From: Acheta domesticus
Lineage: Eukaryota > Arthropoda > Insecta > Orthoptera > Gryllidae
Reading direction: 5' to 3'
Length of the DNA stretch: 64,000 nucleotides
Assembly: GCA_031308135.1 (NCBI GenBank)
Contig: JAHLJT010009436.1
Span: 162,186,268 to 162,250,267 of the forward strand
The notes under the pieces were generated by a model. It saw nothing but the letters and a program-made list of their open reading frames with translations, did not search any database and had not been told where the DNA came from. The position numbers and the translations under genes are program-made. Below are positions 22,811 through 34,093 of this stretch, in pieces (position 1 is the stretch's first letter; every line of letters begins with the position of its first letter).

Positions 22811-24387
22811 GAGCTCTCCCCTCACAAGAGACAATTGCTAACTTCTGTAGAGACTTGTCAATTTATTCCACATTATTGTTGTAAACAACAAATACTTTAA
22901 TGATTTAATAAAATATACCACAAAACGAAAACAAGGAAAGGATTTTTCATTCAATTTTTTATACATAACAAAACTTAAAAAGAAATGTAAATAAATAGTA
23001 AAGAATATAAAAATAATTCACATCTGAGTTGTTTGTTACCACAAATCTGCCACATATTTTCGTATGAAGCCACAATTACCCGCCTGGCGCTGCTTCAGCT
23101 TGCTCATGTACATATCAGTCATGATTTGAAAGAAATTATAGCTGAGTCAGGGGAAGTTGCCCGTGCTGCTACGAGCGCTGGACTTCGCAAGCAGGCAAGT
23201 AGCTCGTGCGGGCGTGGTTTGATGTGCCTGAACTTCTGTTCAAAAGTATACTTTTTTAATTTGAAATTATTATAAGAAAGTGGTAAACTAATAGTATTGA
23301 ACGTCTCATGGCCGATAACTTAAAAAAATTATCGGATTTTGTATAAAGCTAGTCTCTCGCTAGGATTTACATTCTTTAACCTCGTTATCTGTTTTAAGCT
23401 GAAATAACGTCAATAACTAAATCAGTGACATAGTGTTAAAATCAAACGGATAGACTGCATCAGCATGGCAGGGAAATTTCGAAATGATGGTACTTTAATA
23501 GAGATGTTCCATAATTAACACTTTAAACTATATAGAAACGAATCAGATGAATATCTTGAATCGCATTAGTAAGAAAGTATTGAAATGAATACGCAGAGAC
23601 CAATCACAGCTTACTGAAACGCTCCCGAGAAACGTAGACGTACTTCCGACACAGACTACGTCGTAAAAACCAAGCTCTAGCTTTAAGGTGTTCTACATGT
23701 TTAAGGTGACTTGGTTAAGGTGTCTGTGGTGAACGCTAGCGCCTAAACAGATCAGCCGATTTCCTTCACAATCGATATTCCTCAATCAATATGAATGATC
23801 TCAAACTTTGGAAGTTTGAAACGGATATTTTGATTTTTGAGAATACTTAACACGAGGCCTCAAACATATCAAAATTTTCTCAAAAATGGTACTAAATTTT
23901 TAGATGAAAGTTTGTCTTAGGATAATGTAAAGGACGTATACGATAATAGTGTGTGTCTCATGTTCGTTGATATCCCAACTTTTTTGGAAATTGCAAATGC
24001 ATGTTTTTGGTCGTCTTCCTACAACTATAATATTGAAGCTAAGAGCTCATTAAGAGATTTTTCTGTTAATGAAATCTGTTCCTTAAAGACGGATCTTTAA
24101 ATAAGTTCCTATTACCTTTTTTCGAAAGTGAGTAATTTTCATGTAATTTGGAGAAAAATATAGGCAATTTAAAATATTAAACTTTTTTTTTCTCAAAACC
24201 GCTAAGAATTTTTCTTAATTCCCCCACCAAGGGTAGAAGAAGGGATACTTAAAATAATGGCATGGATTTCGTTTTCGTAGAACTCTCTGAATTTTCGAAA
24301 ATTACAAGTTTAGAAATAATGCGAGAATGTTTGAGCTGTGGTAGCACCACTGGCTTTGAGCCACCACCGCAACCTGCGACCGCTGTT
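22811..24387 (+). other. Intron E4-E5, distal: family-B-like fragment
   Basis: Mostly unassigned. At about 23690-24060 the sequence, read on the minus strand, resembles the tail of repeat family B: inverted gtgaacgctagcgcc, ttccttcacaatcgatattcc and cttcctacaactataatatt. No gene was seen. Confidence 0.5.
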
Positions 24388-24574
24388 TAATGTATACTGC
24401 GATTTTCGTAACTTTATCCCTGGCAGAAATCAGCTGTTCATGGTTTCATCCAATCGGGAGCTTGAATGTCACCATAGTGACGTCACTGTCGCGAAATATA
24501 AGCTCCTGATTGGATGGCAACGAAACAGCTGATTCCAGTCAGGGACAAAGTTACGAAAATCGCAGTATAATGTA
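24388..24574. mobile_element. Near-perfect foldback MITE with TSD, abutting E5
   Basis: The body is 24395-24567 (173 bp). The ends TACTGCGATTTTCGTAACTT and its inverse AAGTTACGAAAATCGCAGTA are perfect over 20 bp. The two arms continue as an imperfect palindrome (tccaatcgggagctt / aagctcctgattgga) to a centre near tagtgacgtcact. It is flanked by direct repeats TAATGTA (24388-24394, 24568-24574). The family is unresolved because a 7- or 8-bp duplication fits. It ends about 40 bp before the E5 exon, so the branch-point region probably lies in transposon DNA. Confidence 0.85.
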
Positions 24575-24606
24575 TGGTCCGGCGCGGCGGTCGGGCGTGG
24601 GCGCAG

Positions 24607-25926
24607 GACTTGCGCGGGCGCACGGCGCTGCACTGGGCGGCGGCGTGCGACAACACGTCGGCGGCGCGCGCGCTCGCGGCGGCCGGGGCGAACCTGCTGG
24701 CCCGGGACGGCGCGGGCCGCACGCCGCTGCACGAGGCGGCGGCCACGGCGGCGGCGGCGCCCGGCCGCCGCGCGGCGCTGCACGCGCTCCTCGCGCTGGC
24801 CGACACCCACGACGCCCGCGACGCCCGCGACGCGGCGGGCCGCACGCCGCTGCACCTGGCGGCCGAGGCCGGGCACGCGCACGCCGTGCGCCAGCTGCTG
24901 CGCGCGGGCGCCGACCCCGCTGCGCGCTGCGCCCGCGGCCGCACGCCCCGCGACGCCGCCGCCACCGACGCGTGTCGGCGCGCCTTCGACGACCACGCCC
25001 CCCATACCGCGTCTGGCGAGGCGCCGCCGCCCGAGCCCGCGACCTCCCTCGACCCGCCCGCAGACGAAGCGCCTGCTGCCTCCGCGGCGCCCGCTGCTGA
25101 CGCACTCCGCGAGTCGGAAACTGGTGCCCCGTTCGTCTCCTCCTGTACTGAATCCGATGGTCCCCTCCCCGACTCAGCGGCTGCCGACTCGGCCCCAATC
25201 TCCGGACCCGCGGCCTCGGTGCGCGCCTCTGCGTCTGCCGGCCCGCTCTCCGTGTCGGCGTCCATCGCATCTGCCGGGGCGGTTCTCGCGTCGCCGTCCG
25301 TCGCACCTGCCGGCGACCTCCTCGCCTCGGTGTCTGCGTCCGCCGCAGCCCTCGCAGCTGCCAGCAAACGGAACAAGCTGACCATCATCACCACCGCGCC
25401 GTTCCCCAAATCTACCACGATTTCTTCTCCACTTCCCATGGCTTCTATTGGCAAGCTCTCGCCAGTACCCAAGGACGTTCTTCCTGTCGTCGCGGGAACC
25501 GGTGGTAACGTTGACGAACACGCTGCAATTCTTAGCACGTCCCCCACGTGTGGTGACGAACCCCCGGAAACATCGCCTGGTCCGTTGCCAGCTTCGCCCC
25601 CCTGCCCGATCTCGCCCCCAATTTCTTCTCCTTGTGCGCCTAGCCCTGTGACGCGTCCCGCAGTGCCGTCGGCCTGCCTCGAGGCTTCTTCTGCATCTCT
25701 CTTTATCAGCGCCACGTCTTTCGAGTCGCCCCCCTCCCCCTTTCCACCTGATTCGCCGCACGCGCCGCGTTCCTCTCCAGAATCACCTCTTGCGTCTCCT
25801 GTTGAGCAGCTGCCATCCATTCCGCCTGCGGATTCAGATTTACAATCTAGTGCACCACCTGCTTCTATTTTAGAACAACACAACTCTCATTCAGACATTC
25901 CGTCAGAGTTACTTGGATCTTCTTGA
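24607..25926 (+). CDS. Ankyrin-repeat protein, terminal exon with Ala/Ser/Pro-rich tail (E5)
   Basis: The last exon starts after acceptor GGGCGCAG, phase 0, and ends at TGA 25924-25926 (439 codons). The join ...GADLHLQ|DLRGRTALHWAA matches the ankyrin consensus exactly. Ankyrin units occupy roughly residues 1-130: RTALHWAAACDNTSAARALA, then AGRTPLHEAAAT, then AGRTPLHLAAEAGHAHAVRQ, then a degenerate capping unit, RGRTPRDAAATDACRRAF. The remaining ~305 residues form a low-complexity tail rich in Ala, Ser and Pro with few charged residues. It has one basic patch (KRNKLTIITT) and no transmembrane segment or known domain; it is probably disordered. The GC bias fades toward the stop. Long antisense frames over this exon are shadows. 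The gene is unnamed: ankyrin repeats alone do not identify it. Confidence 0.9.
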   Translation, partial: DLRGRTALHWAAACDNTSAARALAAAGANLLARDGAGRTPLHEAAATAAAAPGRRAALHALLALADTHDARDARDAAGRTPLHLAAEAGHAHAVRQLLRAGADPAARCARGRTPRDAAATDACRRAFDDHAPHTASGEAPPPEPATSLDPPADEAPAASAAPAADALRESETGAPFVSSCTESDGPLPDSAAADSAPISGPAASVRASASAGPLSVSASIASAGAVLASPSVAPAGDLLASVSASAAALAAASKRNKLTIITTAPFPKSTTISSPLPMASIGKLSPVPKDVLPVVAGTGGNVDEHAAILSTSPTCGDEPPETSPGPLPASPPCPISPPISSPCAPSPVTRPAVPSACLEASSASLFISATSFESPPSPFPPDSPHAPRSSPESPLASPVEQLPSIPPADSDLQSSAPPASILEQHNSHSDIPSELLGSS

Positions 25927-27786
25927 TGTTGGGTATCGTTATTGGAAATATCGCAAGCTCTTAAGCGTTAACACACTGACAACGAATGGTATATTTCTAG
26001 AACACACAAAAAAGAACATCTTCATTAAACACAAATGTTATAGTTAATATACTTTACATCAAAATGCCTTATTTCGCGAAAATAAACTATATCATTTTTG
26101 ATAGTGGTCCTTACTTCAAGAAAATTGTTAACTTGATTTTTTAAAGAAACCTTATGATTATTTGTTCAGTTCAGTTTCTGAAGAAGAAAAACGTTAGTTA
26201 AGTTTGTTAATTATACATGCTTGATTCGTCAAATGAATTTCACAATGTCGACGCACACGCATCATTGTTTATTGGGTTCTTTGATTGCCTTTATGTTGTG
26301 AATAGCCAAAAGATAAAGTTGAAAATTAAAACAAAATTCAATTTTTGAAGCATCAGTTTTGTGAACCTGCAGAGTAATATGTGTTTTGTTTTAAATTATT
26401 CTGTGTTTAAAATGTTTTTAACGCTGTAATATACGTTAGCAAACTAATAATTTTCTGATTTTATTTTTTATTTTCTTTCTAGTAAATCTGTAAAGCTTTT
26501 TCAATTCATTTTTATTGATTCTATTATTTGATACTAACATTATAGGCAATTGACCTTGAAAAACGCGAAATTTTGGTAGTGTGAAAATTTAGGTAAATTT
26601 TTAACAGAAATAAATCTACCCCTGTGGTTTGTTAATTTCTTCAAAAGAGAGATTTACACTTACACCGTCTGAAAAATTCTGGTATGTAATTACTGTACAA
26701 TATTGACACATATACATATTTTCCTTCTTTTCCTTCTATTAAAAAAGTATTTTATGGATGTTTCCCAACTCCATTTTTGTTAGTTCTACGTAATCTCAGT
26801 GTCTGTTTATCGAATAATATTACAAAAAGGATGAGAATGTCTAAGGGAAAGTTTTTAAATTGAAACAGTAACACAAAATTTCAATAAATGTGAATTTGAA
26901 ACGTCGTTAATATATATTTTGTACTTTGACATTGTGTAACTTATTAGGCATTACCAAAGAGAAATACTAAAATGTATGTGAATATTCAAAAAGAATTTTA
27001 AAAAACAAAAATGAAGTAGAAGGAATTTTCTTTGATCAATATTTCAAAACTGTTTAGTAACAGTGAACGATAAAGAGTTGCGTAACTATGAACTTTAAAT
27101 ACTGTTTTCTTTAGAGATGATAGTAATGAAATTTCGTAAATTATTTCTTCTTTGAGAAGGGAATGGTTTTATATCCGTCGAAAAGGTGGATCAGAAGATA
27201 ATCTCAGTATTTTAGGACCATTTAAGCAAAAAGTTGACTGATTCTTTTTTAACATCAATGAAACAATGTGTGAATGGAAACGTGTGCAGGATATTTTAAA
27301 TTACGTGAAGCTGAGTTGTCATTAGTCTGTTATGTTTCACCGCCCACCTCGTCCAAGAAATCTACTCTACGCTCCTCTTAAATGTTTCAAAAAGGTTTGA
27401 TTCGGTTTATAAATAAAAATTTGCCCGTTTATGCAACGTTCACTGATGGTGCTGTTGTTATCGTCTTAATCCGCGACATATTTTCATAGTTGCCGAATTC
27501 ACTCCTATTACTCCTTGTTGCATGGGTTTCTTAACTGATTTAGAAAAAACGATATTATTTTGAGTAATTGAACTCTAAAATTGTTAAATTTTTGTTTAGA
27601 AAATTATTTGTTGACTATAATTATTGTAAAGATGAGAAAGTGCAATGTTAGTTAATATATATTACATATTTATTTTCTTAATATCCAATTTTAATTGGCG
27701 TGTAATACTTAAAATATGTTTGACTTAGAAAATTGTCATGCTACTAAGTGCCATCTTGCAAATGTTTTGGACTGAACCTATAATAT
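25927..27786 (+). other. Putative 3' UTR and intergenic DNA
   Basis: AT-rich. An AATAAA at 26081-26086, about 155 bp after the stop, is a candidate polyadenylation signal. Another AATAAA lies near 26608. Nothing else was recognised. Confidence 0.45.
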
Positions 27787-28215
27787 TGGGTTGGTGCAAA
27801 TGAAATGGCCGTTAAGAAATTGCAAATTACAATGCTTCTTATTACTGAAACAAATTAAATATTGAATCAAAATAATTTCCATTCACTTCCACACCATTCT
27901 CCCACCGTGCAGGCATTCCGTTTTGAAAAAATCTGGGGATCGTGAGTCAATACGCTTTATAAATGTTTTTTTTTTAATTGGTGCTTCTTCCTTGAAGTTT
28001 GTGCCCACTAAAAATGCATCCAGATGTCTGATGAGGTGATAATCTGTTGATGAGATGTCTGGAGAATACCGAGGATGAAGGAGAATTTCAATGCCTAGCA
28101 CGGCGAGTTTTTCAACAGTTTTTTTGCTACGTAAGGTCTGGAGTTGTCGTGGAACAACAAAACTCTATGCCTATTAACTAATACTTTCTTTCCACCACTG
28201 ACAACGTGAACACTG
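27787..28215 (-). pseudogene. mariner-type transposase, C-terminal remnant
   Basis: On the minus strand two frames give VNRHRVLLFHDNSRPYVAKK, then LGIEILLHPRYSPDISSTDY with HL. These carry the HDN (second catalytic Asp) and SPD...DYHL (third Asp, DD34D) signatures of mariner transposases. A one-base loss in the A run between them breaks the frame. After DYHL the tail (LDAFLVGTNFKEE ... RMVW) matches the family's C-terminal layout. The outer end, TTGGGTTGGTGCAAATG at 27787 preceded by TA, is a mariner terminal repeat at its expected TA target. The N-terminal two-thirds is missing. Confidence 0.85.
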
Positions 28216-30264
28216 GAACACTGTGTTCACAATAAACTGCAACAGCAAACTGTACACACAGGGGCCACTGAGAAATATGTCCTCTGTAGGACATATATGT
28301 TTACATGCGGCATATTTACAGAGTTATCTATCAGAAGAAAAAGTAATTTCTTGAGGAGAGAAATTCAAAGAAATAAAACCGGTCATTTCATTTGCATTAA
28401 CCCAATACTTAATTGCATTTTCAAACTGATCATTTCGCTGCGTCATCCGCTAAAAAATCGAACCTCCACCTGCAAATAAGTACTTTAAAGATCGTTGCAG
28501 CACAAAAGGCAACGTCATTGGCTCGTTTAAAAAAATTGTTTCATATTAATTCTTTAAGATTACTTCGCCAATAGAAAGGAACTGTATACAAACGTAATTT
28601 AAACTACTTGTGCTAAAGCGGCGCAACGTTTCTCATATACATGACCGGTTATGTAACAAACATTATAATATTCCAAATTATGTCCTATGGACACTTCACT
28701 CATCATTTGAAATCTACAAAAATGACGCAAAACAGAATCGAATCTCTTGTGCTTTCGGGAACAGCTGCCGTTTCTTACCACTCTGCAAAACAAACTGGAT
28801 TAAATTAGAACCGTAACGGTATTCTCAGACTGATATTGATTCAGACAAGTAAGGGAAATTTCACTTTCATTACTTCGAAGAGGCTCCGAACGCTTGAATG
28901 ATTACATCTTATTTAGCGGTGAAGTCCTTTAAAGAGAAAGAAGTCAAAAAACTAAATACTCAGAGATAAGACTCCAACCAATATACTCCATTATCAATGC
29001 ATGAAAATACAAACATATATTTTTGTTATTTGAATATTATATCTGGAACAGTATAGAAAGATTGAGTGTTCGAAACTAATTATTTAAAGGAAATATGTCA
29101 ACAAAAATGCGACAATCAAAACAAGCGTTTTATACAGCAACAAATATAAGTCGAAAGTCGGTTTCACTCGTTCGCTTGCTTGTTGCGCTGTCTCGTTGGT
29201 TCGAGCCGCAGCGTCGAGTGGTCTGATGCGAGGTCGGTTGTGCTCACGATTACAAATAAGAATTACCAAAAACTAGTAATATTTTTGAAAAATGTACGTA
29301 AAATTATTGAAACGTTTAGTATTGAGGACAAGATAGCATTAAGACAAATCTCTCAAGGTTCAAAACATACCTAGTGGCTGACTCATAATATTCACTATCA
29401 TAATTTTATCTTGATATCTTGCCTAGTAGCGAGTCGAATTGATTAAGGAAGCGACAGATCTGAGGATGACGACTAAACTGTATGATGCTGCTACTCTAAT
29501 GAATAGGGGGTGGATTTTAATGAAATGCTATCTTATACAATGTTTTGTATTTTTTGTCGATCTCGACTGTCATTTTTTTTACTTTTCCTGTCATTTTTAA
29601 TGCATTTTTTCCTGATTTAATCGATTTTAGTATCATTTTAATTGTGCTTGCTTCAAATATTTACGAGACGCAACAAATATTGCCCACAGAATCCCTGATT
29701 ACCTATACCTGGTAGCTTATTCAATTTCTTCGCACACAAGTTGCAATGTCAGCGATTGTATTTAATCTAAGGTTCATGTGACGCCTGTCAGCGCCATTGA
29801 CGGTTCAGCTGATTGTGGGAATACGAAAGATTTTTTCTGGTAAAGAATAATCCAAATCAAAAGTTTGAAAGGTGAGTTCACTTGAACGATTACATCAGTA
29901 ACATATCCAACAGCTTGTTCATCCGAACTGGTTTTGATCATATTTTTAGGGCATTTTTAAAGCATTTTAAGAGCATGTTATTGATCATTTTTGGCGATGT
30001 TTTATGTCATCGAAATCCCCCTCACCTAATGAATAAATTAATACTTAGTAGCAATGGATGTTATCGGTACTATCGCTGTCATAATCCCTGCTTTCTCGCA
30101 GCTCCCTAGTTACCGCCTTAGTCACCATCGCGCAGTGGATAAGTATACCGAGTCTTCGATAAATTTAACGATCACGTTACAGTAACGTTTCAGTGACCAA
30201 CTTACACATTTTAGCGAATACGACCACGTTGATGATACGAAGTCGTCGCTGCTTTTCGTTAAGT
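28216..30264. other. Intergenic, no gene seen
   Basis: AT-rich sequence with no coding or repeat signature I can name. A GC-richer patch at 29160-29240 contains ggttcgagcc but not a foldable tRNA. Confidence 0.45.
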
Positions 30265-30605
30265 GTGAACCGCGTCCGCCGCCGCCGCCGCCGCGGCCGA
30301 GGGCGCTGGGGCGTGCCAGCGTCGGAGACCCCTTGAGCCCTAATGAGCGCACTTAAAGACGCGCCCGCCCCCGGCGGCCGGCGCGCGCCGAGTAAAATAT
30401 GACGTCATTCGTCCCCGTCGCGCAAGAACGAAACGCGACGAGTGGGCACGGGACGGGCCCCCTCCTGCGCGGTGTGCCCCGAGGGGCAGGACAGTGGGGT
30501 GACCGGTGGACCGGGGGATCTTCCAAGTTTCCCTTCTACCGGAATCGGGGGCTGAGGGTGGGGGAGACACACAGATTGGAACACGACGCCCCGCCTCGAC
30601 CCTAA
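30265..30605. promoter_or_regulatory. CpG island with CRE; possible promoter
   Basis: This is a sharply bounded GC/CpG-rich block in AT-rich surroundings. It includes a CCG trinucleotide run (30275-30296), ggcggccggcgcgcgccg, and a perfect palindromic CRE TGACGTCA with a following T at 30400-30408. No convincing coding exon or splice pattern lies next to it, so direction and target gene are unknown. Confidence 0.4.
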
Positions 30606-33600
30606 TTTTAAGACGTCAAAGGGTTCAGAATGAATAATGACGGATCGTTATTTACAGAAGGGGGAAGTTTTGATGGGCCCCTTTTACGCGCGAGATACGT
30701 TTTTTAAAATCTTCATAATGCCTTATGTTTGCGCAAGGGTAAAGTTTCACTGTGATGAAGGCTGTTCTTCGAAGTATGTGCCTACGTTGACGAGAAAATA
30801 ATATCGTATTATAAACAAAGGGGAAATCCATCCGAGTTTTTGTAATATTCTTCGTGTAAATATTATTGAAATACGCTCTTTTTTGAGTACTAACTTCTGA
30901 GACGCAATTGTAGGCTTTACGGCGTCATTATCTTGCGTTACAAACGTGATAAGATACTAAGTTATTAAAAACACATCCTTATTATGTGCACATTAAACTT
31001 CTGGTTTCACAAACTCAATCTCCTGAAATTGCTTTTGGCCTCCGTGTTGCCTCTTCCTCCCCCTGTTTTTTACAACGGCCTATTACCGAAGGAAGTTGAT
31101 GAAGTTTTCGATGTTGCTAAGCTGTAGATGAAGCGGTTTTCTTCCTTATTGTCTCCGGAGAGAGATTACAGAATGTAGTGGAGCATAAATTTACGTTTTT
31201 CTGAGTCGTTTGTTATCCTTGTTATTTTTTCTTCTTATTTTTCTTGTATTTTCTCCCTTATTTTATTTATTTTTATTTTATTTTTTCTTTCTCCTTTTAT
31301 TTATATTTCGTCTCTTATTCTTTTGTCTCCTTATGTCACATTATTATTTTTACTTTTCTATTTCTCCTCACCGTATCGTTATATGCAGGGCTTGTGGTAT
31401 GTTATTTTGCGACGTAGTCATAGCGAGAGATTTGTAAAACTGTTTGTACACGTTTTATTTTGAAAAAGGAAAATTAAACAATAACAAAGACAAAAATAAA
31501 AACACTATTTCACTAATGTAACAATATCTTAAAAAAATTGTCAACCTCATCGTCTTTCGCCTGATCTCTCACGAGAAAAGAATGGGTGAAGTTTTGTCTT
31601 ACATTTTCCATCTTTTGACTATATATTTCTCTGTAAATGGATTGTACTTTTCGGAACAGACTCCGGCTCTCCATACCTTAATATTTTCCAAATGTTTCGA
31701 ATTTTCGAGAATGGAGTCTCGTTATTGTCCAAAGTTCAGATAGAAAGTATGTTCTGTGTTATTGAAAGTACATTTTTTTAACAGAACAGTTTTTGTTGAA
31801 TCTTTCATTCAGATGAAGAGGAAGAGGCATTGTGAAGCAAATTTGGGGCTATGGAACGGAATTATATAATTATGACTTAATTTTTATCGCTTACATTGAG
31901 TAGCCAGAGTTCTCAAAGTTCAAATTTCAACTATTACTTTCTTGTAAAGGAAGTAAACATCTTGGAAAATTCTGTAAAATGTGTTGCATATTATACATTG
32001 TAATGTTCGTGAAATAATATTCGTAATTCTCTCTCTATTGTTGAACGTGTATTTTCGAAAAAATCAGATAGAACTGAGTGTAGACATTATGACAGATGTT
32101 GTTAGGTATATTAGATCTCGTGTTGTTATATTTAATCGTAACATTCTCATAAATATTGCTTTTATTCTTTGTATATAAAGATAAATATGACTCCCACAAT
32201 TGAAACGATGGATCCAATTGTAGATGATATCATGATGTGCAAATTTACCCATTATTTATTGCTTAAATATTAGTACGTAATTCTATTTATGATCACATTA
32301 AGCAAATCTCTTAGCCAAGATGGCGCCGTCACGTTTAGCATCAATGGGTTTGTGGGTCCTGTTGGATTAAATTCGACTGACCTGATCAGTAGTTTCTCTG
32401 ATCACTTCGAGGCACATGTCGAATCACATGATTTGACTCTGCACTAGACTTGTGAATGCGGCTTCATTAGAGCTCTGTGATTGGTCAGTGATAGCGACGC
32501 GGGAAACTTTAAGGTATATTAACATCAGGTATATTAATCTCCCGCAAACACGATTCTCACTTTGATTTCCAGCGGGTACTAGAGTTTTTGTATTAGTTGC
32601 CAGTAATACAATTCATACAAAATGACTAACAAAGATTGCATCAAATGAAACATTAAAATAATCTTATGTGTAATAGTTTGTAAAGTATTCTGAGAAATCA
32701 GTACTTTGATTAACAACAATTAAAAGGACGTCACAAGCAGGAAAAGAAATAAAATCCGAGTTGGAATATTCTGCAAGCTTGCCTAAGTCAAACCTTCAAG
32801 TAGACTTTGCATTGCTGAATGTATCTTCGTTACGGATCATATATTTTTATTGAAACTCTAAATAGGAAATTACATAAACAAGGGGCTCGCAACGTGAGCG
32901 AAAGGGCGCCGAGGGGGTGGGGGCCTATGACATGTGTAAGGGCACCTGAGCGCTGAGGAGGTTTGCAATGCGGCGGGGTAGACGTGGTCCTCGCACAGGA
33001 AACCCGTCGGAGAGGGAGGTGGGCGGGGCGGCGTGGCGCGAACTGCCGAGGCGCAGGGAGCGGGCGCAGAGTCAGGAAGGCGTGCATGCAGATTTTGTAA
33101 AGATGCAGGATATTCGAAAGTGTAACGAGGCTGGCAAAATTACGCTCTTTGTTCATGTGTAGCCAACACGACTATTTTTTTCCCGTTTTGAACGTGTTAT
33201 AACCCGCTTTCTGTCAGTACTTACGGAAAACTTTTCAATATATAGAAAAACAATGAAATCAACGAAAACAGGTATAGGTGGGTGCAAGGTCGGTAAAGTC
33301 GGCCAAAAATAAAAATGCAGTCGAATTGTGTAAATTGGGTGCTTTTTTATTTCTCGCTTAATTTTTCTGTCTGAACAAATATATTCATTTCTTTTGTAAA
33401 TAATAAACAACTTGTATGTTTCTGGAGTGTTTCTATGCTTACATAACGCAAATTTTTGCCTAGAAATCAATTTTTCAAACCAAATTTTGAGTGCTCATTG
33501 CAGCCCAACCATCCGGAATATCCACGTAGTTTATTAGACAAAATATGCTTAGAATTGTCTTAAGGTAGTATGTTTGTTGTATCGACCACGGAGAAATACC

Positions 33601-34093
33601 CCCAAAAAGTATTTTAAATTAAAGTAAAATCGCTGTTCTTCAAGTTGGTGAGAAGAAACTAGCCCCTTACCGGCCTAATTTTTGAATAAATTAAGTTTAA
33701 TTAGCACAGGCTCTTATGGAGAAACTTTCGCGGGCATAGGTTTTTCCAAGATACCGGAGAAGTTATACGGTGAAAACTCGCTTTTTTTTATTCAGTACAC
33801 AGTAAATTTTTTGAGGAATCAGATGGTATTTAATTTAACCCACCTTACGGGCCATTCTGAAGAGTAATTAATAAAAAACTGTAGTGAAATTCATGGCAGC
33901 CGGAAGTGACGTTTCTCAGCCGACGAGGTTTGCGTCGCAAATCATGCTATTGACAGCACTGTTTTCTCTTAGGGAATGATCGGAAAGGCGCTAAATTCAA
34001 ATTTTATATTCACGTCAAAACATTAGTCCAAAAAAACAACAACTAGTAATTCTAATAAAGAAAGGCGAATAATTTAATTGCTAACTGAAATTA
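30606..34093. other. Intergenic; one GC-rich patch
   Basis: Mostly AT-rich with a T-rich stretch at 31200-31340. At 32880-33100 is a GC-rich patch, open on both strands, with no recognisable domain. On the minus strand it lies upstream of AATAAA near 32850, so a small exon cannot be excluded. At 32317 a YY1-like ccaagatggcgcc occurs. Confidence 0.4.

Noticed and set aside
24483..25883. 466-codon minus-strand ORF
   Set aside because: It is antisense to ankyrin exon E5. Extreme GC leaves all frames open, and only the plus strand shows ankyrin motifs and matching splice phases.
29180..29240. Possible tRNA gene (ggttcgagcc)
   Set aside because: No matching A box, acceptor stem or anticodon arm could be folded.
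31210..31437. 75-residue Leu/Phe-rich ORF resembling a membrane protein
   Set aside because: It lies in a T-rich tract; the hydrophobic composition follows from base composition and there is no gene context.
32830..33162. Protein-coding exon in the GC patch
   Set aside because: Both strands are open, no domain was recognised, and no paired splice sites were convincing. Left as unassigned.
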